Shown: positions 11,501-24,043, counted from the stretch's first letter. The stretch is DNA of 64,000 nt from Phascolarctos cinereus (GCF_002099425.1 NW_018343991.1:11971001-12035000), one strand, 5' to 3'. Made by a program: numbers and translations. The notes: generated from the letters alone by a model not told the origin.

Positions 11501-14500
11501 TGTGGTGTGTGACAGTGTGAGACTGTGTTGTGTGTTTATGAGGTTCTTCTGGGATTGCATGTGCCTTGATGTGCGTATTTGAGTTGATATATGTGTTAGA
11601 CTGTGTTATGGTTGTGTGGGACTCAGCAGGTGTGTTAGACTGTGCTGTGATTGTGTGGGACTTAGTGTATATGAATCTGTTCTATGACTGTGTGACTTCA
11701 TGTGGAATTGTGCTATGGTTGTATGTGTGGGTCTTTGGTGGTAGTGTGATGATATATGAGAGGCTGTGCTGTGATTGTATGTATGACTATGTGTGAGTCT
11801 GTATTGTGGTTGTGTATAACTATGTGAGATTTTGTGTGGTTGTGTGTGTGAGACACTCCTCTGTGGTTGTGTGTAACTTGATATGTGTGTTAGGTTATGC
11901 TGTTTTTTTTTGTGACTCTGTGTTGTGGCTGTGTGTGTGACTATGTGTGGCCATGCTGTGGTTGTATGTGTGTTCACGAGATTCTTCTGTAGCTGTGTGT
12001 GACTTGATATATGTGATAGGCTATCTTGTGATTGTGTATGACTCTGTGTTGTGGTTGTGTGTGTGTGTGACAGTGTGAGATTGTGCTTTGATTATGTGAG
12101 TGTGTATGAGGCTCTTCTGTGGTTATATATGACTTGGTATGTGTGTTAGGCATTGCTTTTTTTTGTGGGGGACTCTGTTTTGTGGTTGTGTGTGACAGTG
12201 TGAGATGGTGATATGGTTGTGTGTGTATGAGGCTCTTTTGTGATTGCATCTGACTTGGTATGTGTTTTAGACTGTGTTGTTTTTGTGGAGGATACGGTAT
12301 TGTGGTTGTATGTGTGACTATGAGATTGGGATGTGGTTGTGTGTGAAGGTCTTCTGTAGCTGTATATGACTTGATACGTGTTAGGCTACTGTGGTTGTGT
12401 GACTTAATTCATGTGTTAAGGATATGTTATGGTTGTGTGTGAACTCAGTATGTATGAAACTATTCTGTGGTTATCTGTGTGATTCCATGTTTGAGGCAAT
12501 GCTATGTATTTGTGTGTATGTGTGACTGTGTGAAGTTGTGCTATGCTTGTATGTGAGGGTCTTGTGGTTCTGTGATGATAAATGTCAGGCTGTACTGTGG
12601 TTGTATGTAACTATTTGAGGTTGTGTAGTTGTGTGTGAGACTATTGCGATTTTTTAATGTGATCTATGTGAGGTTGGGCTGTGTTTATGTATGCGACTTG
12701 ATATGTGTATTAGGTTGTATTGTGGTTGTGTGTGACTCTGTTGTGATTGTGTGTGTGATTATATGCAATTGTGCCGTGGTTGTATGTATGAGACTCTTCT
12801 GTTGTATGTGACTTCATATGTGTGTTAGGGTATCCTGTGATTGCTTGTGGCTCTGTTTTATGGTTGTGTGTGTTTCTGTGTAAGATTGGGCTGTGTTTAT
12901 GGGTGTGACTTGTTATGTATGTTAGGTTGTGTGACTTAATTGATGTATTAGGATTGTTATGGTTTTGTGAGACTCGGTATGTTCTGTGGTTGTGTAATTC
13001 CATGTCTGAGGTTGTGGTGTGCTTGTGTTTGTGTGACATTGTATGAAATTGTGCCATGGCCATGTGTGAGATCATCTGTCATTGTGTGATGATATGTGTC
13101 AGGCTGTTCTGTGATTGTGTGTATGAATATGTGAAGTACTGTGGTTGTATGTATGTGTGACTGGGGTATGTGTGTGTATGTGTGTATGTGTGTACATGTG
13201 ACTGTTGTGTGGGAAGTCAGAATGTATAAAACTCTTCTGTGGCTGTCTGTGTGATGCAACATGTGAGACTATGCTGGGGTAGTGTGTGATTTTGTGCTAA
13301 GTTGTGCTATGGCTGTATATGAGGGTCTTTCATGGTTTTGTGATATTATGTATGAGGCTATACTGTAATTGTGTGTCTGTGTGTGAATCTGTGCTGTGGT
13401 TGTATGTTTGACTGTGAGGATGTATGTTTGTATATTTGTATATACGTATGGTAGGCTGTCCTGTGGTTGTGTGCGGCTCTAAGTTCTGTTTGTTTGCGGG
13501 ACTATGTGAAATCATGCTGTGATTGAACGTGTGTGTATGTCATATGGGACTTGATATACATACATACATACATACACACATACATACATATGTTAGGCTC
13601 TGTGTGTGTGACTGTGTAAGATCATGCTGTGGTTATATGTATGTATATGAACCTTTTGTGGGTGTGTGTTTTGAAATGTGTTAGTTTACGCTGCGCTTGT
13701 GTGTGACTGTGTTGTGGTTGTACGTATAACGGAGATTGTGCTGCGGTTTAATGTGTTTATGTGGCTCATCTGTGGTTGTGTAACTTAATACATATGTTAG
13801 GCAGTGCTGTGGTTGTGTGGGGAGTCAGAGTGTATAAAACTGTTCTGTAGTTGTTTGTGTGGTTCAACATGTGAGGCTGTGCTGTGGTAGTGTGTGATTT
13901 TGAGTGAAGTTGTGCTATGGTTGTGTGTGAGGATCTTCTATGCTTTTGTGATGTTATGTATGAGGTTATGCTATAGTTGTGTATATGACTATGTGTAAAG
14001 CTGTGTTGTGGTTGTGTTTTTGACTGTGAGGATATGTGTGTGTGTATGTATGTATGTTAGGCTATTCTGTGGTTGTGGGTGACTCTTTGTGGCTGTGCTT
14101 GTATGTGAGTGTGTGAAGCTTTTCGGTGTGTAACTTGATATGTGTGTTAGGCAGTGCTATGGTTATGTGGGAAGTCAGTGTGTATGAAACTGTTCTGTCG
14201 TCTGTGTGATTCTGTATGTGAGACTGTGCTATGGTTGTATATGAGGGTCTTCTGCTTGATGATATGTGTCAGGCTGTGCTGTGATTGTGTGTATGACCAT
14301 CTATGAAGCTGTGCTATGGTTGTGTGTGTGACTGAGGTTTTGTGCGATACTGTTGTGGTTTTGTGTGTGTGGCTATGTGAGGTTGGGGTAAGTTTTGTGT
14401 TGGACTTGATAGATTTATTAGGCTGTGCTGTTGCTGAGTGTGACTCTGTGTTGTGTTTGTGTGTGACTATGTGTGAGATAATGTGTGTGTGTGTGTGTGT

Positions 14501-16150
14501 GGCTTCTCTGTGGTTGTGTATGGTTACATATGAGCCTGTGCTATGATTGTGTATATGAATATATGTGAAGTTGTTTTGTGGTTGTGCATGTGACTCTATG
14601 AGATGGTTTTGTGATTGTGTGTGTAACTGTGAGATTGTGCTGTGGTTTTGTGTGTGAAGTTCTTCTGTGGTTGTGTGTAAGTGTGACTTGATAAGAGTGT
14701 GTAAGGCTGGGTTATGGTTGTGTGGGACTTAGTATATATGAAACTGTTCTGTGATAGCATGTGTGATTTTGTGTGAAGTTGTGCTATGGTGGTGTGTGAG
14801 GGTCTTCTATGATGATATATGTAGAGCTATGCTGTGATTGTGTCTATGACTGTGTATGAGACTGTTACGGTTGTATATGTGGCTTGATATGTGTATTATT
14901 GGGCTGGGCTGTATTTGAATGACTTAATGTGTGTGTCCGACAATGCCGTGGTTATGTTGGATTCAATATGTATGAAGCTATTATGTTATTGTTTGTGTGA
15001 CTCTATGTATGGGACTGTGTTGTGGTTGTGTATGCGACTCTATATGAAGTTGTTTTCTGTTTGTGTGAGACTGTTGTAGGTTTTTTTGTGTGTAACTGTG
15101 AGTTTGGGCTGTGGTTTTGTGTCTGATTTGATATATATGTGAGGCTGTGTTGTTGTTATGTATGAGTATGGCAGGTTGTGTATTTGTGTGAGATTGTGCT
15201 GTGGTAGTGTATTGTGAGACTCTTCTATGGGTACATGTGTGACTTGTATTTGGGAGACTTCAGTAAGTATCAAGCTGTTCCCTGGTTGTTTATGTGACTC
15301 CATATGTGAGGCTGTGCTGTGGTTGTGTGTGTGTGTGTGTGTGTGTGTGAGGCTGTTGCTATGGTTGTGTGTGTTGGTTGCATGTTGTGTGAGAGGCTGT
15401 GGTGTGATTGTGTGTATGACTATGTATGGGACTGTATTGGTGTTTGTGGTGTGTGTGACTGTAACGTTGGGCTATGGTTGTTTGTATGACTTTATATGTG
15501 TGTTAGGTTCTGCTGTGGTTGTGTGTGTGACTCTGTGAGGCTGTTTTGTTATTGATATATATATGGCTATGTGAGATCATACTATGACTGCATGTGTTCT
15601 GTGTCTGTGTGTGACATGATATGTAAGACTGCTATGATTGTGTGGGACTTATGTATGGATGTATTCTGGCATTGTCTATATGATGCCATGTTTGAGGTTA
15701 TGCTCTGATTTTGAGCATGAATATGTGTGTTTGTTCTGTCATTGCATGTGAAATTTTGGCTTTGTGTGACTCCACGTGAGGTTAGGCTGTGGTTGTGTGT
15801 GTGTGTGTGTGTGAGACTTGAAATGTGGGTGAAGCTGTGTGTGACTCTGTGAGGCTGTTGTGTTGTGTGTGCGACTGTGTGAGATCATACTGTGGTGCTA
15901 TGCGTGACTTGATATGCACGTTAGACTGTTAGGATTGTGTGGGACTCTATATACGAGGCTCAGTATGTATGAAGACTCCCTGTCTGAGGCTGTGCCGTGA
16001 TTGTGAATTTGTTCTGTGATTGTGTGTGAGACTTTGGCTTTGTGTGACTCTGTGAGGCTGTGTTGTGGTTGTGCATGTGATGATATGTATGTGAGATTGT
16101 GCTGTGGTTGTGTGAGACTTAGGTGTGAGGCTGTTCTTTTGTTGTTGTGT
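8516..16150 (+). repeat. Degenerate minisatellite, TGTGGTTGTGTGTGACT type
   Basis: 7.6 kb repeats variations on the words GACTTGATATGTGTGTTAGG, CTGTGCTGTGGTTGTGTG and GAGGCTCTTCTGTGGTTGTG, with unit lengths of roughly 40-60 bases. Larger blocks are duplicated inside it (see findings). It is G/T-rich on the + strand throughout. No coding signal. Confidence 0.9.
13556..13592 (+). repeat. (CATA)n microsatellite
   Basis: A short CATA run, with a CACACA break, inserted in the minisatellite. Confidence 0.9.
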
Positions 16151-16164
16151 GTGTATGTGTGAGA

Positions 16165-17150
16165 ACCTGTGGTATTTGCTCAATCCTCATCTTTCTTGAC
16201 ATCTCTGCAGACTCTGATGCTGTCCAATGCCCTCCCTCTCCTCTTGGATACTTAGGTTTTCATGACTCTGCTCTCTCCTATTTCTCTTTCCCCTTTTTTG
16301 ACTGTTCCTCACTTTCCTTTGCTCAGTGGTAGTCCCTCCAGGCTCTGTCCTCTACTGTCGTGTCCTGTCCCCTCCTCTCCTTCCATCTCCTCCCTCCTTC
16401 CCTCTCCTCTTCTCTTCTCCCTTTAGACTTTGTGATCTCATCGGCTACCGTGGGTTCAACTATCTGATGATTCCCAGTTCTATATATACAGCCCTAATTT
16501 CTCTCCTGAGCTCCAGTCTCTCATCACAAATTGCCTTTTGGGCATTTCTAATTAGGTAACCTGTGGTTGTCCCAAATTGAACATGTCCAAAAGAGAACTC
16601 ATTTATTTTACTCCTAAACACTACCTTCTTCCCAACTTTTCTATTACTGTTGAGAACACTACCATCTTCTCTGTCATCAGTACTTATAGCTCTGGTGTCA
16701 TCTTCTACTCCTCATTCACACTCACCCCACAAATACATTTTTTAAAAAACCATCTTGTCGTTTCTATTTTTACAGCTTCTTTCATATATGTCTGCTTCTC
16801 TCTATGTGCCCACTCCTCTAGTTCAGGTTCTCTTCCTTCTCTCACCTGGACTGCTGCCATAGCTTTCTCATCAGTCTCCCTGCCTCATCTCTCTCCCTAT
16901 CCCCATGCCTGCTCCCACAAAACTGCCAAAATGCCTTTCTGAAAGTGTAGGTCCAGCCATGTAGAGCTAACCATGTCACTACCTCCTACCTCCATTCAAT
17001 AAACTCTCGTGGTTGCCTGTTACCACTAGGACCATAAAGTCCTCTTTCCCAACCCGTTCTTTTCCTCCTTTTCCAATCTTTTTTTAAATTCTCTTCTATA
17101 CGCTCTATGATCTGGCTACACTGGTGTTCTTGTCTCATTTGTCACTCTTC
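16165..17150 (+). mobile_element. L2 LINE fragment (reverse transcriptase region)
   Basis: Sense-strand remnants of L2 ORF2 are readable in pieces: VPPGSVL (family VPQGSVLGPLL), a degraded YADDSQ region before IYISS-like SSIYTALIS, NMSKRELIYF (family LNMSKTELL), LTPQIHF, and a final PLxxLPxxxPYP block. It is frame-broken and old. It interrupts the G/T-rich satellite. Confidence 0.75.
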
Positions 17151-17159
17151 TCTCCCAAC

Positions 17160-17652
17160 TCTATCAGTGCATTTGCACTGGCATATATATGTGTGTCTGT
17201 GGGAATATGCGTAGGCTTGTTTCACTTTGCTTTTCTCTCTTTCTTTATGTAACCTTACGTGTAGTTGTGTGCAACTGTCCTGCTGTGTATTTCTAGTTAT
17301 GTCTGTGACTGCATCTTCTACTGTATGTGGGTTTCTCTGGCTGTGTATCCTTCTCTTTGGTTGTATATTACAGCATGTCCCCTCAATGTATGTGTATCGT
17401 TGTGTAGCTGTGATTCTCTGTGTTTGTGACTGAGTAGGTTTGTGAGTATCTTTAGCTGTGGGAATCTCCTGCTGTGTATGTATGTGGCTTTGTTTTTCTT
17501 TATATGAGTGTATCTGACTTTCTGAATACTTCTCTGTGCGGTTGTGTGTCTCTGTGGCCAGGTATGTATTTTTGTATCTTTATCTATATGTGATTCAATC
17601 TGTGTTGGACTATGCGGGTATGTCTCTGTGTACATGGGTCTCTATGTATCAA
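17160..17652 (+). repeat. G/T-rich satellite continuation
   Basis: The TGTGTCTCTGTG texture resumes after the L2 fragment. No exon is seen. Confidence 0.7.
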
Positions 17653-17801
17653 TATATGGGTCTTTTTTTTTTTTGGTGAGGCACTTGGGGTTAAGTGACT
17701 TGCCCAGGGTCACACAGCTAGTCTCAAGTGTTTGAGACTGGATTTGAACTCAGATCCTCCTGACTCCAAGGCACCACCTAGCTGCCCCTATATAGGTCTT
17801 T
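17653..17801 (-). repeat. Marsupial SINE with target-site duplication
   Basis: A short-form element, antisense, ends at the tail (poly-T at 17,663) and at GCTGCCCC (17,788). Flanks tatatgggtcttt and tatataggtcttt are a 13-bp target duplication with one mismatch, so it inserted into the satellite after that had formed. Confidence 0.85.
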
Positions 17802-18027
17802 CTAAGAGGATCTCTTTGGGGTTGTTGCACGCTGTGTTGTTGTATATGTTACGCTCATGTCTCTTTGGCTACGTGTCTTTGTGAGTGTCTCACTGTGTGG
17901 TTGTGTGTCTGTTTCTGTCACCTGTTACTAGGAGTGTGTCTGCCAGGGTTTCACCTGGAGTTTGTCTGAACATTTGCGTAGTTTTTCCTCACTGGTGGAG
18001 AGACTCTGTGCCTCTGTGAGGGGTGGA

Positions 18028-18086
18028 GTTTGGGAGGGGGGAGAGGGAGAGAGAGAGAGGGACAGAGAGAGAGACAGAGAGAGACC

Positions 18087-18173
<87 letters not shown>

Positions 18174-18183
18174 AGAGAGACAC

Positions 18184-18214
<31 letters not shown>

Positions 18215-18480
18215 CTGAGTAGAGAGGAGAGAATGAGAGGGAGAATGAGAGAGAAACAAACTGTAAAGAGAATGAGAGAGAAGAGATGAGGAGAGAGAAT
18301 GAGAGAGTGAGAGGAGAGAGAAAAAGGAGAGATGGAGAGAGTGAAAGATTGAGTAGAGGAGAGAAAAAGAGAGAGGGAAGGAGGGTGGAGGGAGGGGAGA
18401 GAAACAGAGAGAGAGATAGACAGACAGACAGACACACGCACACAGAGACAGGGATAGAGACAAGAGACAAGAGACGAGAC
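18028..18480 (+). repeat. (GA)n-rich polypurine tract
   Basis: About 450 bases almost free of pyrimidine, with a pure GA core near 18,085-18,168 and GACAGA variants around it. Its polarity is opposite to the CT tract at 2.5 kb. Confidence 0.95.
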
Positions 18481-18489
18481 CCCACCTCA

Positions 18490-18770
18490 GTCTCACAGAA
18501 AGAGAAATTCCCAAGGTACCTAGCTCAGCAAGCTGGTAATCAGGGATGTACTTGAGATGATGGCTCCTCTATGCGTCAACTTCTTTCAATATTCTTTCTC
18601 TCCCTCTGGGCCATTCTTCCTGAAAAGTACCTGAAATTGCACGTGTCTCCCATGATCTCAACACTCTGCTCCTCACATGGCATGGAATACGGAATCATGA
18701 TTTTACCAATAGGGAGAGTCTTATGCAAATGACCAGGCTTGAACTTTGGGTTATACATATGTTTAGGTAC
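18490..18770. other. Complex-sequence island
   Basis: About 280 bases of normal composition, containing an octamer-like ATGCAAAT at about 18,723. No exon or known repeat is recognised. Confidence 0.4.
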
Positions 18771-19254
18771 GTGTGGCTGTCTCTCGGTGTGTATCTCTGG
18801 GTGTTTCAGTGTATTTGATTCTGTGTGTGCACCTGATTTTTTTGTGTGTGTTCTTCCTGTGTTTTAAAAAATTCTCATTGTTTTATTCTCCCCCCACCTT
18901 CCCCCCCCAACATGGTATTTTCATGCCTATTAGTTCTTTTTCTGTGTCTCTATATGCCTTTGAGTATGTGTGCCTGTCTGTCTTGGGGTGTGTATGTGTG
19001 TTGGTATGTATGGAATTCTGTCTCTGGTTTGTGTGTATGAGTATCTCTAGGTGTCAATATATCTAGGTGTTTGTCTCTAGGGGGTTTATCTCTGTGAGTT
19101 TCTGAATTTGTTTCTGCCTCTCTGTCTGTCTCTGTCTCTCTGTCTCTCTCTGTATCTGTCTTTGGGTTTGCATCTAGCTCTGGGGATATATATATATTTC
19201 TGGGTTTATGTCTGCTTGTGGGTGTGTAGTTGGGTCTGTATGTTTCTGTCTCTG

Positions 19255-19420
19255 TCTTTCTGAGCCTTTCCCAATTCCTCTATATTCTAATGCCTTCTTT
19301 CTGTTAGTTGCTATTTATCCTGTGTATAGCTTATTTGTGCACACTTATCTGTTTGTCTTTCTCATTAGATTGTGAGCTCCTCTAGGGCAGGGACTGGGTA
19401 TGTTGTCTTTTTCTGCCTAT
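19255..19420 (+). repeat. L2 LINE 3' end
   Basis: CCTTTCCCAATTCCTC...ATTAGATTGTGAGCTCCTC...AGGGCAGGGACTGG is the L2 3' segment, inserted in the satellite. Confidence 0.7.
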
Positions 19421-20756
19421 GGGAATGGGTATCTCTGTGTCTGGGTGTTGACGATCCGAGTGTCTCTGGATAAATGAGTCTAGTGTATATGTGTCTCTGT
19501 GTGTGCCTGTCTTTTAGTCTCTGGATATGTCTGTCCATGGAAATATGTTTCTCTGAGACTCTGTGTTTATGTCTATGTGTGTTTACCTGTCTCCTTGTGT
19601 GTCAGTGTGTATGTCTCTGAATATGCGTATGGTTGCAGATGTCTCTTGATGTGTTTGTAGCCATGTCTGTAGCTGTGTGTGTCTCTGTGTTTGCATGTAT
19701 TTCTTTGGCTCTGTGCTTCTCTTGATGTGCTTATAGATACATATCCCTCTCTTTTTCTGTTTGTGCCTTATATGGCTGTGTGTATATATGTGCTTGTCTT
19801 GCTGCATTGGCTTGCATGGCTATATGGAGGTCTCTTGCTGTATGTGTGGTTTGTGGCTCTGTTTATGGGTGTCTCTTGTTCCATGTAGAGGTGTGTGTAT
19901 GTGTGTGTCTAACAAGACCTGTGTGTGGTTTGTGATGCTGTGTGTGTGTGTGCCTTTTGCTGCCCATGTGGCATTGTATGTGTGTGTGTCTCTTTATATT
20001 GGCTTAAGTGGCTGTATAAATATTTGTACCTCTCTTGCTGCATGTGTAATTTATGTGGCTCTGTTTATATGCGTGGCTCTTGCTCAATGTATGACTTTGT
20101 GTATGTGTGCATGTCTTACTCTCCTTGTGGTTTGTGAGGTTCTGTGTGTGCCTCTCTTGTTCTATATGTGGCTTTGTTAATATGTTTGGATGTCTTGCTG
20201 CTGCTTGTGTGGCTTTGTGTAGGTGTGTGTCTCTCTTGATGCATGCATGGCTATGTGAATGTGTATACCACTGTAGGTGGCTTTGAATGGCTCTCTTGTT
20301 GCGTATGCAACTCTGTGCTCCTTATTTACTGACTGTGACTGTGTGTGTACTGCTCTTGCTACATGTGTTACTTTGTGTGTGCGTGTGCGCACCTCTCTTT
20401 TGACATGTGTATGGTTGTGTTCATGCCTGTCATCCAGTGTGTGGATGTATGTTTTTGTTTGCTTCTCTTGCCACATTTGTGGCTATGTGTATATATGTGC
20501 ATCTCTTGAATGTGTGGCAGCGTGTATTTCTTGCTGCATACATGCTTTCTGTATGTATCTCTTGTGTGGCTGTGTTTATGTTTGTGTTTCTCATGCTGTG
20601 TGTATGTGTGTGTGTGTGTGTGTGTGGTCTGTGTATATTTCTCTTGCTGTATGTGTGATTGTGCTTATAAGCCTAGCTTGCTGCATATGCAGCTGTTGTG
20701 TGTATTTGTGCCTCTTTTTATGCAAGCATGGTTGTGTGTGTGTACGTATTTCTTTT
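19421..20756 (+). repeat. G/T-rich satellite, TCTTGCTGCATGTGTGGCT texture
   Basis: Units are variants of CTCTTGCTGCATGTGTGGCT followed by GTGTGTATGTGTG at roughly 40-60-base spacing. It resumes at 21,827 after an L1 insertion. Confidence 0.85.
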
Positions 20757-21826
20757 TTCCCTTTTTTTCTTAATGTATTTCGATTTATCACAATCACTTT
20801 CATAAGCTTTTGAGTTTTAAATTTTTCTCCTCCTCCCTCCACCCCTCTTTCCCCAAGATGGCGCACAATCCAATATAGGCTATACATATACATTCCTATT
20901 AAACATATTTTCACATTACTCATGTTGTAAGGAGGAATTAGAACCAACAGAAGGAACCACAAGAAAGAGGAAACAAAACAGAAGGAAAAAAAAGAGCAAA
21001 TAGTATGCTGCCATCTGCATTCAATTCCATAGTTCTTTCTTTGGATGTGGATAGCACTTTCTTTTCTTTGTCTTCTTTTTTTTTAGGCAGTTGGGGTTAA
21101 GTGACTTGCCCAGGGTCACACAGCTAGTTAGTGTCAAGTGTTTGGTCTAAGGCCAGATTTGAACTCAGGTCCTCCTGACTTCAGGGCCAGTGCAGTATTC
21201 ACTATGCCACCTAGCTGCCCCATAGCATTTTCCCTCATGAGGCTTTTGGAGATGTCTTAGATCCTTGCATTGCTGAGAAGGGCTAAGTCTATCAAAGTTA
21301 GTCATCGCACAGTGTGGCTGTTACTGTGTACAATGTTCTCCTGGTTCTGCTCACTTTACTCAGCATCAGTCCATACAAATCTTTCCAGGTTTTTCTGAAG
21401 TCTTCCTGCTCATCATTTCTTATAGCACAATAGTATTCCATTACATTCATATACCACAACTTGTTCAGCCATTCCCCAAGTGATGGGCATCCCCTCAATT
21501 TCCAATTCTTTGCACCACAAAAAGAGCTGCTATGAATATTTTTGTACATGTAGATCCTTTCCCCTTTTTTATGATCTTTTTGAGATTCAGACCTAGTAGT
21601 GGTATTGTACAGTTTGATCACCCTTTTGGCATAGTTCCAAATTGCTCTCCAGAATGGTTGGATCAGTTCACAACTATACCAACAATATGTTAGTGTTCCA
21701 ATTTTCCCACATCTTCTCCAACATTTGTAATTTTTATTTTCTATCATGTTAGCCACTCTGATAGGTATGAGGTGGTATTTCAGTGTTGTTTAATTTGCAT
21801 TTCTCTAATCAATAGTGATCAGTGTG
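20757..21826 (-). mobile_element. L1 LINE 3' end, antisense
   Basis: The - strand encodes the L1 ORF2 C-terminus (NKLWYMNVMEYYCAIRNDEQ, then the CGAKNWK and KIGTLTYCW motifs), followed by an L1 3' UTR (from about 21,240 down to 20,757). A SINE interrupts it at 21,080-21,221. It splits the TCTTGCTGC satellite in two, so it inserted into the satellite or the satellite spread around it. Confidence 0.85.
21080..21221 (-). repeat. Marsupial SINE nested in L1
   Basis: An antisense short-form SINE ends GCTGCCCC. Flanks atagcacttt and atagcatttt look like a target duplication, and the L1 sequence resumes directly after it. Confidence 0.85.
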
Positions 21827-23750
21827 TCTCTTTCCTGCTGCCTGTGTGAATGTGTTTATGTGTGTCTGTGTGTGTCTTTTGCTGCATGTATGGCTATGTG
21901 TATGTACATCTTTTGCTGCGTACATGACTGTGTTTTTACATGCCTCTCATGTCACATGTGTGGCAACGTGTCTTCCTCCTGCGGCTGTTGGGCTTTGAAC
22001 GCACGTGCATCTTTCTTGCTGTATGCATCTGTGTTTATGTCTGTATGTTTCTTGCTACATGTGTGGCTCTCTACATGTGTATCTTGTTGCATGTGGGCTG
22101 TGTGTACGTGTTTGCGTCTCTCTTGCTGCATGTGTGGCTTTATATATGTGTGTGGCTCTGTTTGTGTGAGTGCCTCTCTTGTTCTGTGCCTGGCTGTGTT
22201 TATACATAGCTCTTGCTACATGTGTGAGAGATACATACAGTGACACATGTAATGAGAATCATGGCTGACCCAGTCACACGCACAGCAAGAGTCCCGTACA
22301 TGCACAGTCTCACACATGGTAAGAAATATTTACATACGCAGCTAGAGAGTGCTTTGCGTATGTTTTTGCCTTTCTTGCTGTATGTGTGGCTAGATGTATG
22401 CAGGTGTATCTCTTACTGCATGTGTGGCTGTGCGTGTATTTGTCTCTTGTTGCTGGTATGACTGCTTTTAGGAGTGCGTCTTGTTGCACAAGTGACTATG
22501 CTGCACATAGGACTTTATGGCTGTTTGTATCTTTCTTGCTATAGGTATGACTGTGTATATGTGTGTACCTCTCTTACAACATGTGTTTCTGTGTGAGTAG
22601 GTGTGTGCCTTTTTTGCTGCATGTATGGTGGTGTATTTGTGTCTGTTTTGCAGCATCTGTGTTGTGTATTTGTGTTTCTCTTGCTCCATGTGTGGCTGTG
22701 TATACTGTATGCTGCTCTTGCTGCTTGTGTGCTGATGTATATGTCTATCTGTCTCTTGCTGCTTGTGTGGCTGCGTGTCTGTTTAGGTGTCTCTTGCTGC
22801 CTGTGTAGCTATGTTTAGATATGCTTCTCTTTATGCATAAGTGGCTGAGTGTGCCCTTCTTGCTGAATGTGTGACTGTGTGTACCTTTTCACATGTGTAG
22901 CTGTATGTGTGTGTGTCTTGCTGCACATGTAGCTCTGTGTGTGTGTGTGTGTGTCTCTCTCTCTCTTGTTGCATGGGTAGCTATGTAGATGAGTTTCTCT
23001 CTGGATGGGTGTGTAGCTGTATGTATGTGTATGTGTCTATATATGTCTCTTCCTGCACATGTGACTGTGTGTCTGTTAAGTCTCTTTTTCTGCCTATGTA
23101 GCTGTGTTTAGCTATGCCCCTCTTTTTGCATATGTCCTGGGTGTGCCCTTCTTGCTGAACGTGTGCCTGTGTATACCTTTCTTGCATATGTAGTTGTATA
23201 TAAATGTCTCTCTTGCTGCATGTGTGGCTGTGCATATCTTTCTTCCTGGGTGTGTGGCTCTTTTTATATGTACTTCTCTTGTTGACTGTGTAGCTTTTGT
23301 ATTTCTCTTGTTCCATGTATGGCTGTGTATTTATATTTGTTTCTTTTGCTGAATGTGTGGCTTTTTGTATATATATGCTTCTTTTCCTGAATGTGTAGCT
23401 ATGTGTGTGTTTGCTTTGTTGTTTGTTTGTGTGTGTATACTTCCCTTGCTTTGTGTTTGTATGCCTCTCTTGCTGTGTGTGTATGCTTCACTTGCTGCAT
23501 ATGTAGACTGTCTGATTGAGTGTGGTTGTACCTTTCTTGCTGCATGTGGGGCTGTGTGTGTGTGCCTCTGTGTATGTGTGTGAGTCTCTCACTGATGTTG
23601 TGTATGTTGCTATTTGTATATATGTACCTTTCTTGCTGCTTGTATAGCTGTGTGTATGTGTGTCTTGCTGCTTGTATGGCTTGTATGACTATGTATGTCT
23701 ATGACTTTCTTACTGTAGTTGGTGACTGTCTCTCTCTATGTCTGAGTCAC
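21827..23750 (+). repeat. G/T-rich satellite, second half
   Basis: The same CTTGCTGCATGTGTGGCT texture as before the L1. It ends less than 100 bases before the first EFCAB8 exon of the window. Confidence 0.85.
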
Positions 23751-23821
23751 TGCCACAAAGGCTTTGACTGGTGTGGGAGAGACAGCAGATGCCCTCAGCT
23801 AAGAGCATTTCTCCCCTGCAG

Positions 23822-24043
23822 ATAATTTTCCTGCCCACTCGGCTTCGGACCCCTCGAACAGCCACCCTTCTGAGCAGTGCTGGCAATGGCTATATTTATG
23901 CCTGGTCAATTCATGACAAAGGGGGCTTGTTGGGAAAATTCCAACCAGCAGGTAATCAGTATCAGGATTCAGTTGTTGGTGCCATGGTCAGTGATGAAAA
24001 GGACTGGATCTTAATAACTGGGGACTCCAAAGGCCACCTTAAG
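23822..24043 (+). CDS. EFCAB8: EFCAB8 exon a (WD40 blades)
   Basis: The exon has 74 codons, phase 0 to 0, between ctcccctgcag and AAG|gtgagt. It begins IIFLPTRLRTPRTATLLSSA and contains the blade core NGYIYAWSI, then a second blade with DWILITGDSKGHLK that is completed by IWDI in the next exon. It is the first convincing exon in the window. The 23.8 kb before it show no coding block with conserved-looking sequence. Confidence 0.85.

Noticed and set aside
8590-16183. Possible CRISPR-like array
   Set aside because: Units are degenerate and contiguous, without constant repeats separated by unique spacers, and the genome is mammalian.
16326-16942. + strand ORFs of 77 and 121 codons as genes
   Set aside because: They match decayed L2 reverse-transcriptase sequence (VPPGSVL, NMSKRELI).
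17928-18555. Arg/Glu-rich and Ser/Leu-rich frames of up to 185 codons
   Set aside because: They are artefacts of the GA tract.
21298-21756. 152-codon - strand ORF as a host gene
   Set aside because: It is the C-terminus of L1 ORF2 (NKLWYMNVMEYYCAIRNDEQ).
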